64,000 nt of DNA, taken from positions 372,001 to 436,000 of the forward strand of contig NZ_UUON01000048.1 of assembly GCF_900590885.1 (NCBI RefSeq). Direction: 5' to 3'. The notes under the pieces were generated by a model. It was not told the origin of the DNA. It worked only from the letters and a program-made list of their open reading frames with translations, and ran no database searches. Positions 8,536-16,416 of this stretch are shown one piece after another (within the stretch, counting starts at the first letter, position 1; the number at the start of each line of letters is the position of its first letter). A program made the position numbers and the translations under genes. Origin of the DNA: Pseudomonas viridiflava (GTDB lineage Bacteria; Pseudomonadota; Gammaproteobacteria; Pseudomonadales; Pseudomonadaceae).

Positions 8536-11500
8536 ATGCCGCTGACCACTGCCGCTGAAAAACCGTCAAGTGTGCCGAGCCTTGATGCCTTGTCGCTCTA
8601 TGCCGAAATCGCCGGGAGCGGCCCGAATGCACTGGAGGCGTTATGCGTGGTGCAACAGCGCGGCTGGTATGACCGGCTCGCCAGCTTTGATCCGCGCTCG
8701 GGATTGCCATTGGTTCGCAGCCTGAGTGATGTATGCCGGGCAGTGCTTGAGTCGCCTGCCGAGCGTGACGTCGTGCCTAACGATCTGTTAGGGCGGATCG
8801 TCGAACACGTGCGCGACGCCCTTGCGCAACTTATCGCTAATCCCCGCAGCCGGATCGTGCGCGGTCATCAGTTGGTCCCGATCGGTAGCGCCCGGGAACT
8901 GGACAGCACCTGTATCGACTGGCTCAGCCGCCAGGTTGGCGGCACTGTGCGCGAAAAGCTCGCCGGGCGCACCAGCCTGCTTGCGGTCAAGCGCAAGCCC
9001 TCTCTGGACACGGCCGAAAACCGGCTTTTGCTGACCTTGACCAGGTACCTGCTTGAACGGCTCCAGGCGCGTCAGCAGGCGCTGGGGCCCGGCAGCGAGG
9101 CGCTGGAGGCGTTGTGCGACGATTTGGAGCGCTGGCTCAACGATCCTCAAGTGCTGGAAATCGGCCATTGGGGGCATGTACCGCCGAACAACACGCTGTT
9201 GCAGCACCGGCTGTATCGGCCTGTCTGGGACGCCTGGCAACGCCTGCAAAGCCTTGATGATGACATCGCCGCCGACCTCGCCAACCTGGGTGGTCATTGG
9301 ATGACCATGCTGCAGTGGGAGCTGGTGGCTCGCTTGCATGCCCGCGGCCTGGTGCGATTTACGCAGCAGCCTTGTGCGTTCGACTACTACCGATTTGGCC
9401 TTTCCACGCCGGGCGGGCGCCTGGAAGGGTTGCATGTGCCCCGACCGCGCCTGGGGCGAGTATTGCGGTTAAGCAAAGACCGCAACGACCAGTCCATGGG
9501 GTTTTTAAAGGGCGAGGATGATCGAGACCTGTTCTTCCATTCCTCCGATTTTGTGCACGCAGATGCTTTTGCCAAGGTTAGGGTCGGCACCCGGCTGGTC
9601 TATGAATTCAAGGCTTCTCCCAAAGGTGACAAGGCGGTGCGCCTGGCCCTTGAACCGCAGCCATGGCTGCTAGGGTTGGCGTTCGACGCACCGACCAGCT
9701 TGCGACTCGATGCAGGCCCGCAAAGATGGCAACTGACCCTGCAGGTGCAAGGTGGCCAGGGCCGATTGTTGTTCGACGATCGCGAAACCCAGTGGCCGCT
9801 CACCCCTCAAGCTGCGGCCGACGCCGCAGAGCAGATTATCCTGGCGTTGTTCCCCAAGGTGCCTGCAGTGAATGGCCAACCCTGCGGCATGCAATCATCG
9901 CCGTTTACCCTGCTGGACCTCACCGATGTATGTCCGCGTCTGTTGGATGAGCATGGCGCGCGCAACCTGGATGAACCCCTCGCGGTGCAATTCTGGTCGG
10001 TGGATGGCGAGCGAATCCCCCTCGAGCTGGGACCGATGCGCGCGGTGGCGCTGGCGTCGGATGTCACCACGGTCAGCCTGCTCAGCATTTTGGGGAGCGG
10101 TTCAACGTTGCCTTTGCATCGCGTTGCCGCTCAACAATTGACGGCACGTCTTCGCCTGCAACTGGGGCCGACTCGTTTGACCTACCTGGTTCATGACGCG
10201 TTAGACGACTTCGCCTCGGAAACCCTGCGCAGTGCCCTCAACGCCCGTTTCGATCGCCCCGAGCCACTGCCGCGCAGCGTGGCCATGTTGTTTGCCTGGT
10301 TGTCCGGCGAGGGCGCCGACGTGGCCCTAAGCCCCGGTGATGCAGTGCTGGCGCTCGATTGTGCGGGTGACACCGTCAGTTTAACGCCATTGATGGCAGT
10401 GCCGCGTGATAACGGCCGCGCACTGGTGTGGGAGCGACATCCGCCGATTCTGGTGGGAAATGCGGGTTCGCAAGTGCAGCGTACCGTCAGTGTCTTAAGG
10501 GATCAGGGTACGCCACACGCGACCTCCCTGGCCCAACTATTTGATAGCGCAGCGGTTGATCCGGCCCGCAGCTGGCAGCAATCCCAAGGCGATTGGTTCA
10601 CCCCCGCAGTTGAGGCGCGCCACAGCGGTGAGTGGAGCCCAGCGTTCCTGCGTAACCTGCAAGTAGCTATCGAGGCGTTGCCGGACAAGGCCAAATGGAG
10701 CCGCAAGAATACCTACCTGTTGGTGGGGGCTACCTTCAAACCCGGGCCCCTGATCCTGAAAAGTCAGGGCAGCAAGACTTTTTCGCATCAAGCCTCGGTG
10801 GTGGAAGGTGCCTGGGCGCTGGCGAAGCTTCAGCAGCAATCGCCCGATCAGGTCCAGTGGCGTGAATACCTGCCCGAGTTGTCCATCAGGGTTATAGAGA
10901 ACGGCTACTTCAAGCGTCTATATCTAGTCAGAGGGCAGGCGGTCATGCCGCAGCGTGGTGTGCCGGTGCCGATCCCTGTGGCTGAGGGTTTTACCTTGCC
11001 GGCCTGTGTTTCCCAGTACCGTTTTGCGCTGCGCCAAGGCGGGGAAAGCAGCCGCTTGCAGCAGGAAGCTGTGCTCAGCCACCCGCTGCTGCCATTGTCG
11101 GTGGACGTTCGGGTGAGGCTGTCTATGGCATTCACCTATGGTAACGACAACCCTTATGAGTTGGTCTTCATGCCCATCGATGAAGACCGTGGCAAGGCGG
11201 GCTTCGAGCGGATCATGGCCCGTTGGCAACCTACCCGGCTGGCTGGGGAGGGCCAGGTGCCGGGTGTGCCGTTGGCCAATGGCTGGGCGCATTGGATGAG
11301 CGCTGATAGCGGGGGCGGTACGTCGGCCGTGGAGAAATTGCTGGAGGCCCTGGATAGGGTATTGGCCGATGGCCAGTCGACGGCGCCGGACCTCAAGCGG
11401 CTTAGCGGCAGCATTCGCGCCGCGCGCTACCATGCATCGCGTATCTGGGCCCAGGGGCGCTCGCTGCAGGAACCGACCTGTGACGCAGCTTTTCACCTCG

Positions 11501-12303
11501 AATTGATGACCCGGTATTTTCCGACGTTGGGCGATTGCCTGGCGGCTTGGGAACGCCGCGCTGCGTCGGGTCATGAGGAGCAACGAATCCACCGTGACCT
11601 GCTCGCCGTGGTGTGCGCATTGCATGGTGATTTACCCGATACATTTACTGCCGAGATCGTCCGCCTATTTAATGAGGATTGGGCCGGTGGCGGTCGCAAA
11701 AAGCTGGGCAAGGCCTTTGCTCATGCGGTGGGTGATGCCGGCTTGCCCTGGCAACAGCACCTGCTCAGCACCTGGCAGGCCGAATTGCCTGCGGTGCGAA
11801 ATGACCAGAATAGCCGCGGCGAACTGATCGAAGTGTTGCGAGTCGCGTTGTGGTATTCACCGGCGTTGCTGGAGCGCTTTACCCATGACGATCTGGAAGC
11901 GTTGCTTGACCTCCTGCATGTCTCGATGAGCAGCCTCTCGCGTCTTCTGACGCAAATGACGCAAGAAGGAAAACCCAGCCCATCCCTGGTGCGCTCGGTG
12001 GCGCGTGATTGTGAGTTGTTGTTGGCCTTGTTGCGCATTCGACGTCTACAGGATGCTCAGGTATCCGGGTTGTTGGCCCCTAGCTCTCAATGGTGTCGTC
12101 GGTTCGCGTTCCTAGTGGACAACCTGACAGTGCTGATCGCCGGTTCCGGGCAGGTCATGAAGTCGCGTATCACCCTCGATGCCCAAAAACCCGAAAACTT
12201 GTATAACACACCGGACCTGCTGTATTCGTTGGGGCTTTACCTTACGGGCGACTCGGGCGCCGACAGCATCAGTGTGACCGAGGTGAGTGATGACGATGAG
12301 TGA
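8536..12303 (+). CDS. DUF2357 (McrC N-domain-like) protein with internal cold-shock OB fold (CnuC-like)
   Basis: ATG 8536 follows GGCGGA; 1255 aa. DUF2357 is marked by the DTAENRLL box (from D158), as in McrC-family proteins that contact the McrB hexamer. Residues about 307-376 read as a cold-shock domain: GFLKGEDD (322-329, RNP1-like), DLFFHSSDFV (331-340, RNP2-like) and VGTRLVYEFKASPKG with the usual C-terminal strand. Cold-shock domains bind single-stranded RNA or DNA. I find no convincing PD-(D/E)xK nuclease centre, so it may be a structural or RNA-binding McrC homologue without cleavage activity. The last 700 residues are unassigned. Unlike the other junctions, a 31-base gap separates it from the McrB-like gene. 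Confidence 0.78.
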   Translation: MPLTTAAEKPSSVPSLDALSLYAEIAGSGPNALEALCVVQQRGWYDRLASFDPRSGLPLVRSLSDVCRAVLESPAERDVVPNDLLGRIVEHVRDALAQLIANPRSRIVRGHQLVPIGSARELDSTCIDWLSRQVGGTVREKLAGRTSLLAVKRKPSLDTAENRLLLTLTRYLLERLQARQQALGPGSEALEALCDDLERWLNDPQVLEIGHWGHVPPNNTLLQHRLYRPVWDAWQRLQSLDDDIAADLANLGGHWMTMLQWELVARLHARGLVRFTQQPCAFDYYRFGLSTPGGRLEGLHVPRPRLGRVLRLSKDRNDQSMGFLKGEDDRDLFFHSSDFVHADAFAKVRVGTRLVYEFKASPKGDKAVRLALEPQPWLLGLAFDAPTSLRLDAGPQRWQLTLQVQGGQGRLLFDDRETQWPLTPQAAADAAEQIILALFPKVPAVNGQPCGMQSSPFTLLDLTDVCPRLLDEHGARNLDEPLAVQFWSVDGERIPLELGPMRAVALASDVTTVSLLSILGSGSTLPLHRVAAQQLTARLRLQLGPTRLTYLVHDALDDFASETLRSALNARFDRPEPLPRSVAMLFAWLSGEGADVALSPGDAVLALDCAGDTVSLTPLMAVPRDNGRALVWERHPPILVGNAGSQVQRTVSVLRDQGTPHATSLAQLFDSAAVDPARSWQQSQGDWFTPAVEARHSGEWSPAFLRNLQVAIEALPDKAKWSRKNTYLLVGATFKPGPLILKSQGSKTFSHQASVVEGAWALAKLQQQSPDQVQWREYLPELSIRVIENGYFKRLYLVRGQAVMPQRGVPVPIPVAEGFTLPACVSQYRFALRQGGESSRLQQEAVLSHPLLPLSVDVRVRLSMAFTYGNDNPYELVFMPIDEDRGKAGFERIMARWQPTRLAGEGQVPGVPLANGWAHWMSADSGGGTSAVEKLLEALDRVLADGQSTAPDLKRLSGSIRAARYHASRIWAQGRSLQEPTCDAAFHLELMTRYFPTLGDCLAAWERRAASGHEEQRIHRDLLAVVCALHGDLPDTFTAEIVRLFNEDWAGGGRKKLGKAFAHAVGDAGLPWQQHLLSTWQAELPAVRNDQNSRGELIEVLRVALWYSPALLERFTHDDLEALLDLLHVSMSSLSRLLTQMTQEGKPSPSLVRSVARDCELLLALLRIRRLQDAQVSGLLAPSSQWCRRFAFLVDNLTVLIAGSGQVMKSRITLDAQKPENLYNTPDLLYSLGLYLTGDSGADSISVTEVSDDDE

Positions 12304-12393
12304 GTGGCCACAGGCTTCGGCTGGCCTGTCGAGGGGGCACGGGCACAATCAGCGATTGTTCCTCGCCCCGCATCAAAGATCGGTGACCCTCCT

Positions 12394-13923
12394 ATGAGCA
12401 AGCATTCCTGGCTGGTGTGCTGGATCGGCAACGCCGACCTCAATTGCGCCAAGGGTGAAGCGGCCGGCGTTGGGCCTATCGCCACGGCCATGGCGGATAA
12501 ATCGCGCTTTGATCGGGTACTGTTGCTCAGTGACTTTCCTACCCAAGTGGGGCAGCACTATCGCGAGTGGTTGCAAGAGGTAACGGACTGTCCTTCAGTG
12601 GAAGTGCGGGATGTCGACTTGGCCAGCCCGATCAACTATACCGAGATCTATGAGCAGGTTGTGGAGGAACTTCAACGACAGGGCTTGCCCCGCGAAGACA
12701 CCATCCTGACTTACCATCTGAGCCCTGGTACACCTGCGATGGCGGCGATCTGGATCATCCTCGCCAAGACTCGGTTTCCGGCGCACCTGGTCCAGACATC
12801 GAGGCAACATGGGTTGGCCCAGGTCGATTTTTCCTTTGACCTGAGCCGCGATTTTCTTATCGATTATTTGCAGCACACCAACGAAGGTATTGACCGCCTC
12901 ACACGCGATTCAGGCGCCTCGGCGCAATTCGGTGAGGTTCTCTGTAAAAGCGAGGTGATGAAGCGTCAGGTGGAGCGCGCGCGACGTATCGCTGCCTTCG
13001 ACGTGCCGGTGTTAGTGCTGGGTGAAACCGGCACCGGCAAGGAGCTGTTTGCCAAGGCGATTCATGGTGCCAGCGTGCGAAAGGGTAAACCTTTCGTCGC
13101 TGTGAACTGTGGTGCTATCGGCTTTGAGATGGCCAATTCCGAGTTGTTTGGCCACAAGCGAGGTGCATTCACGGGCGCCATTGAAGACCGCCCAGGGCAC
13201 TTCCGCGAGGCCGAGGGCGGTACACTCTTCCTCGACGAAATCGGTGATTTGCCCTTGGAGGCTCAGGTACGATTACTACGGGTTCTGCAGGAAAAGGAAA
13301 TCACCCCGGTTGGCGTGTCCAAGCCCATCAAGGTGGACGTGCGGATTATCGCCGCCACTCACCGCGACCTGGCAAAAGACGTTCAGGCCGGACGCTTTCG
13401 CGAAGACCTGTTTCACCGGCTTGCTGTCGGGATCCTGAATCTGCCGCCGTTGCGCGAACGGGGAGAGGACCTCGAGTATTTGATCGAGCATTTCCTGCGC
13501 CAGGCAGATGAGCAATGCCCGTTGGGGCTGGAGGCGCAACGTCAGCTTGCCGATGATGCCTGGCAATTGCTGCTGCAATACCCTTGGCCCGGCAATATTC
13601 GCGAGTTGTCCCACACCTTGGTGCGGGCGTGCCTATGGGCCAGCGGTCGCAGGCTTTCCAAAGACGATATACGCGAAGCACTTCTGGAGATGCCCCAGGC
13701 CGGACAACCCATACTCGAGCGCTCCTTGCACAACGGTATTGAACTTGAGACATTACTGGACGAAGTGTCGATCCACTACATAAAGCGGGCGATGACCATG
13801 GCGAACGGACAAAAGGGGGAGGCAGCCCGAATGTTAGGTTTTTCTAGCCACCAAACCTTGAGGAATTGGATGAGGAGGCTTGAATTGGAAGCGATAACTG
13901 GGGCCGATCCAAGAAAGAAATGA
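12394..13923 (+). CDS. RtcR-like sigma54-dependent activator with CARF sensor domain
   Basis: ATG 12394 gives 509 aa starting at MSKHSWLVCWIG; the frame stays open upstream without a good ribosome site. Residues 1-180 form a CARF-type Rossmann fold with the ligand signature HLSPGTPAMAAIWIIL. The AAA+ domain has Walker A GETGTGKE (210-217), the sigma54-contacting GAFTGA loop (257-262) and LFLDEIGD (D281, E282). A Fis-type helix-turn-helix lies near residues 475-500. RtcR normally controls rtcBA RNA repair and responds to RNA with 2',3'-cyclic phosphate ends. Here it is the last gene of a defence operon, so it probably switches that operon on when RNA is cleaved. The target -24/-12 promoter would lie upstream of the window. 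Confidence 0.9.
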   Translation: MSKHSWLVCWIGNADLNCAKGEAAGVGPIATAMADKSRFDRVLLLSDFPTQVGQHYREWLQEVTDCPSVEVRDVDLASPINYTEIYEQVVEELQRQGLPREDTILTYHLSPGTPAMAAIWIILAKTRFPAHLVQTSRQHGLAQVDFSFDLSRDFLIDYLQHTNEGIDRLTRDSGASAQFGEVLCKSEVMKRQVERARRIAAFDVPVLVLGETGTGKELFAKAIHGASVRKGKPFVAVNCGAIGFEMANSELFGHKRGAFTGAIEDRPGHFREAEGGTLFLDEIGDLPLEAQVRLLRVLQEKEITPVGVSKPIKVDVRIIAATHRDLAKDVQAGRFREDLFHRLAVGILNLPPLRERGEDLEYLIEHFLRQADEQCPLGLEAQRQLADDAWQLLLQYPWPGNIRELSHTLVRACLWASGRRLSKDDIREALLEMPQAGQPILERSLHNGIELETLLDEVSIHYIKRAMTMANGQKGEAARMLGFSSHQTLRNWMRRLELEAITGADPRKK

Positions 13924-13937
13924 CCAAGGAGTGGCGA

Positions 13938-14174
13938 ATGAAATTGTCTGGCCATGCGCTACCAACTAACGATTCTCCCAAGCACTTTCACCAACGCTCC
14001 CCCTCAACCCTTGGAGTCCCGGTTGGCGTGGGGGATGCCTGGATGATTGGTTGCCACAGCAGGGCGCCCAATGGCTGGCTGGACTACACCGCGTTTGTAT
14101 TATCTTGGAAGCATGTGGCCATCATTTGGGAAAGGCTAGTCCTCATTCACTCTGGTAACCGTAATGGCCTTTAA
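13938..14174 (+). CDS. Small hypothetical ORF after the CARF activator
   Basis: An ATG at 13938 has a good AAGGAG site 6 bases upstream and gives 78 aa. The same frame also has an ATG at 13920 in an ATGA overlap with the activator stop. I do not recognise the product. Composition is unremarkable, with tryptophan-rich patches and no signal peptide or membrane segment. It lies where the defence operon passes into decayed sequence, so it may be a remnant. Confidence 0.3.
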   Translation: MKLSGHALPTNDSPKHFHQRSPSTLGVPVGVGDAWMIGCHSRAPNGWLDYTAFVLSWKHVAIIWERLVLIHSGNRNGL

Positions 14175-14592
14175 AGCAGGGAAGCACGCAGACGTCTATT
14201 GCAACTGGGTGCGCATCTCCTCAATCCGGGACCAGGAAAAACCACGCAATGTTCGGACAGCTTATCGCTGGATTGCAGACCAGGACTTGAGTGTTGGTGC
14301 CTTCTGACATGTTGTGCTCCCAGATGGTCGAAAATGCTTTGAGTTGACGAAGCCGCGGGAGAATGGTGCTGTTTCGGCCGCTGGATTCAACCCGGTGGAG
14401 CAGACGATCGGCTCATGCCTGTCGGCTGACTAGGTCCAACAAGTGGCCGAGGCCACGTGATGGTTGCCACGCCCTGAGCACTGCAGCGCTTCGACCATAC
14501 GGCCTCAGGGCCCTAATCGCACGGCTCATGACCTTGTCGGCGTCCGCAGCGTTGTTCGACCTGTGCAAGGACTGTCTCAAGGATGTATGTGA
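14175..14592. other. Decayed intergenic stretch at the end of the defence island
   Basis: There is no credible gene here. A 47-codon frame starts at ATG 14164 and ends near 14309, and other frames are short and without ribosome sites. Composition differs from the defence operon before it. It is best read as eroded island DNA. Confidence 0.5.
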
Positions 14593-14874
14593 ATGCTTAC
14601 AGTGGATGAAAGACTGCGCCCTCAAGGCGGTAGAGACCTTTTGGCCAGTGAATCCATATGGAGCGCTGTGGGGCGCAAATTGTTCGGCAATCTGACTAAG
14701 GTGACCAGCCGCGCTGAGCATTTCATGGTGGCGATGCTGGCAAGTCATCATGCCCATGAAGGCAAGTCCTGCTCCTTAAGCGAGGTACAGGCGCGCTATG
14801 TCAGGGCCGAGCAACTGGTCGCTTACTTGCGTCTGGAAGCCTCTGCCGAGGCCAGCTTGCTAAGGCGTCGCTAA
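14593..14874 (+). pseudogene. Fragment of a larger defence-associated protein (loosely DUF6361-like)
   Basis: A 93-codon frame includes AVGRKLFGNLTKVTSRAEHF, a pattern like the N-terminal part of DUF6361-type island proteins (PGLTVLTTRARYF in related families). It then ends abruptly at the point where the integrase remnant on the other strand also breaks. Both probably end at one deletion junction near 14,870. The similarity is from memory and weak; only the truncated look and the shared breakpoint are seen directly. Confidence 0.3.
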
Positions 14875-14947
14875 GGACGAAGTCTTTACCAGTTGCCTTG
14901 ACTGCCTTGAGCTGGCGATCGGAGAGGCGGGTTGCGTTAGTAGGCAT
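14867..14947 (-). pseudogene. N-terminal remnant of a P4-type tyrosine integrase
   Basis: Reading leftwards from ATG 14947, the first 27 codons give MPTNATRLSDRQLKAVKATG followed by KDFVLSD. This is the typical start of P4-family integrases (DUF4102 arm-binding domain). After that the frame becomes unrelated and stops. The remnant lies about 190 bp from the ssrA-like repeat at 15,134, the usual place for an island integrase beside its attachment site. It shows that the DNA to the left is an ssrA-targeted island that lost its integrase by deletion. Confidence 0.65.
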
Positions 14948-14967
14948 GGGGGCTACCTCCAGCACCG

Positions 14968-15023
14968 TTTTGGTATCCTGAAAATAGCACTAGGTGGCGC
15001 GGGATACCACCTGGGATACCAAA
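14968..15023. repeat. Repeated GGTATCC/GGATACC motifs upstream of the integrase remnant
   Basis: TTTTGGTATCC (14968-14978), GGGATACC (15001-15008) and GGGATACCAAA (15013-15023) form an inverted and direct set just upstream of the broken integrase start. This is the usual position of integrase arm-binding or autoregulatory sites. Function is inferred from location only. Confidence 0.4.
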
Positions 15024-15063
15024 CCGCCTGGAACTCAAAAAACCTCGAAAGCCTCCAAAAGCC

Positions 15064-15092
15064 CTGAAATCCCAGTATTTACTGGATTTCAG
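15064..15092. repeat. Imperfect cruciform-forming inverted repeat near the island end
   Basis: CTGAAATC (15064-15071) pairs with GATTTCAG (15085-15092), and CAGTA/TACTG continues the stem with one bulge. There is no T-tract directly after it, so it looks more like a recombination or protein-binding structure than a terminator. Confidence 0.4.
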
Positions 15093-15095
15093 AAA

Positions 15096-15122
15096 CAAAA
15101 AAAGACGCCCTTGGACGTCTTT
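15096..15122 (-). terminator. Intrinsic terminator beyond the left ssrA 3'-end copy
   Basis: On the minus strand, AAAGACG and CGTCTTT arms flank an 8-base loop and run into seven T residues. It lies directly downstream of the ssrA-like repeat at 15,134. It is probably the tmRNA terminator supplied by the defence island before the prophage inserted. Confidence 0.65.
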
Positions 15123-15133
15123 AGATGTAAAAG

Positions 15134-15159
15134 TGGTGGAGCCGGGGGGATTTGAACCC
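15134..15159. repeat. Prophage left attachment site (copy of ssrA 3' end)
   Basis: These 26 bp are identical to 56,363-56,388, the last 26 bases of tmRNA (complement of ...GGGTTCAAATCC...CCACCA). Sequence diverges on both sides. It marks the prophage junction with the defence island and also the inner end of that island. Confidence 0.9.
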
Positions 15160-15219
15160 GCATCCAGGCCAGGTATTCCGGGGCCTTCAGCGCTCAAGCT
15201 GCCATATTGCTGCCATTGA

Positions 15220-16416
15220 TCATCGGGCTGTCATTGATCCGCAGCACGATACTATGTGGTCAATCAAGGCATGGAGCTTTCTAAAGTCGTACCCAGAAGG
15301 TTTTTTAAGAGCTTTTCGGAATTGGGAAATATAGAATTCCTTATCCGCTAGCGCACCTTGGTAACATTGCATGTGGTTGTTAAAACTACTCCATCTTACA
15401 ATTGGCGGCTTCGAGTTCTTGTATTGAAGGTCAAGAAATAATTCAACTGAGACTGCGCTTCCGTTAATGTTTGCTCGAAACAAACCGTTCGGCCCGATTG
15501 TATCTACGCTTTCAAAATCTGGAAGTGGCGGTAGCGTAGTGGTTTTGAGATTGTTTAAGGTTTTTATCTTTGAGCACTTTTGATGCTTTTCTAATCCCTC
15601 GGTGTCATTGTCAAATATTACGAGGCATTTGTTTTCAACCCCTATTCTCGCCAGACCTTGATAAAAATTAAAAAGGCTGCCGGTGCCTGTGAATGGATAG
15701 TTTTCAGTCATGTCGATGTATTTGAAGAAGTCCTTAATGTCAGGGCGCAAGTAGCTGATTGCCTCTTTGATGACGAATGTATCGCTGGAACCTTCAGTGA
15801 TAATTAAATAGGAGTGCTCATGTTCCCAGTCACGGAAAAGCTCCTCGTCGCTTGTCCAGCCTCCGCCAATTATCCCGCCAGTGTGCCATTCAAGCTGCAA
15901 ATCAAGATTCTTAGGGTTTTTTGAGAGCAGCCACAATTGAATATAGGGATTAAGATTTTCAAAAAAAGACAGCGTGTCTCTATCATTGGTGCCCACGGCT
16001 TCTCTTAAATCAGCAAATTCGGGTAGCCCAAACATCATCTGGGCGTATTCGCCAAGATCGTAATTCCCATCTTCTTCCGGATGGTCTTGAGGCTTGATAA
16101 CAATGTTTTTTACGATGTTTGCAAAAGTGTCAAAGTCAATATCTAAAGGGGGAAGGTATTCAGGGTAGCTTAGTTTATGCTCGTTAAAAATTTCTCTGAT
16201 TGTGTATTCGTTGTAACCATACAGTTCTAATCTTGGCTTTGCATCGCGGAGTGTTCGCCGGTAGCCATAATTTTCGTATTCGCAATCATCATCTTTCGTA
16301 ATGGATAGTAGAGTTCTATCCGAGGGAGTAAATAGTTTTGAATGGTTGATGTATCCGTTATTTTTTCCCCAGTCGATCTCTATCCCGCCAATCGTGAGGC
16401 TTACAATTGAGCCCAT
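15220..16416 (-). CDS. HEPN/Toprim-associated domain protein, predicted anti-phage cargo
   Basis: A 398-aa protein starting MGSIVSLTIGGIEIDWGKNN, the typical opening of the HEPN/Toprim N-terminal domain family. Later it has Toprim signatures: LIITEGSSDTFVI (catalytic Glu) and CLVIFDNDTEG (DxD). Toprim domains catalyse metal-dependent phosphoryl transfer in topoisomerases, OLD nucleases and RNase M5; this family is predicted to defend against phages. The gene is AT-rich against its neighbours, so it was probably acquired separately. Its start overlaps the integrase 3' end by 59 bases, which places cargo expression downstream of int. It ends 60 bp from the attachment site, a typical spot for lysogenic cargo. 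Confidence 0.78.
   Translation of the reverse strand: MGSIVSLTIGGIEIDWGKNNGYINHSKLFTPSDRTLLSITKDDDCEYENYGYRRTLRDAKPRLELYGYNEYTIREIFNEHKLSYPEYLPPLDIDFDTFANIVKNIVIKPQDHPEEDGNYDLGEYAQMMFGLPEFADLREAVGTNDRDTLSFFENLNPYIQLWLLSKNPKNLDLQLEWHTGGIIGGGWTSDEELFRDWEHEHSYLIITEGSSDTFVIKEAISYLRPDIKDFFKYIDMTENYPFTGTGSLFNFYQGLARIGVENKCLVIFDNDTEGLEKHQKCSKIKTLNNLKTTTLPPLPDFESVDTIGPNGLFRANINGSAVSVELFLDLQYKNSKPPIVRWSSFNNHMQCYQGALADKEFYISQFRKALKKPSGYDFRKLHALIDHIVSCCGSMTAR

Noticed and set aside
9585..9620. ExK of a PD-(D/E)xK nuclease in YEFKASPKG
   Set aside because: The same residues fall on the last strands of a cold-shock domain, which explains the pattern better.
12304..12393. Sigma54 promoter upstream of the CARF activator
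   Set aside because: No TGGC-N8-TTGC spacing is present in the 90-bp gap.
14363..14695. 110-aa ORF in the island end
   Set aside because: No ribosome site, arginine/cysteine-rich composition of a shadow frame, and overlap with the better 14,593 fragment.
15134..15159. tRNA gene or second tmRNA
   Set aside because: Only the last 26 bases of ssrA are present; the remaining tRNA-like and tag parts are missing, so it is an attachment-site copy.
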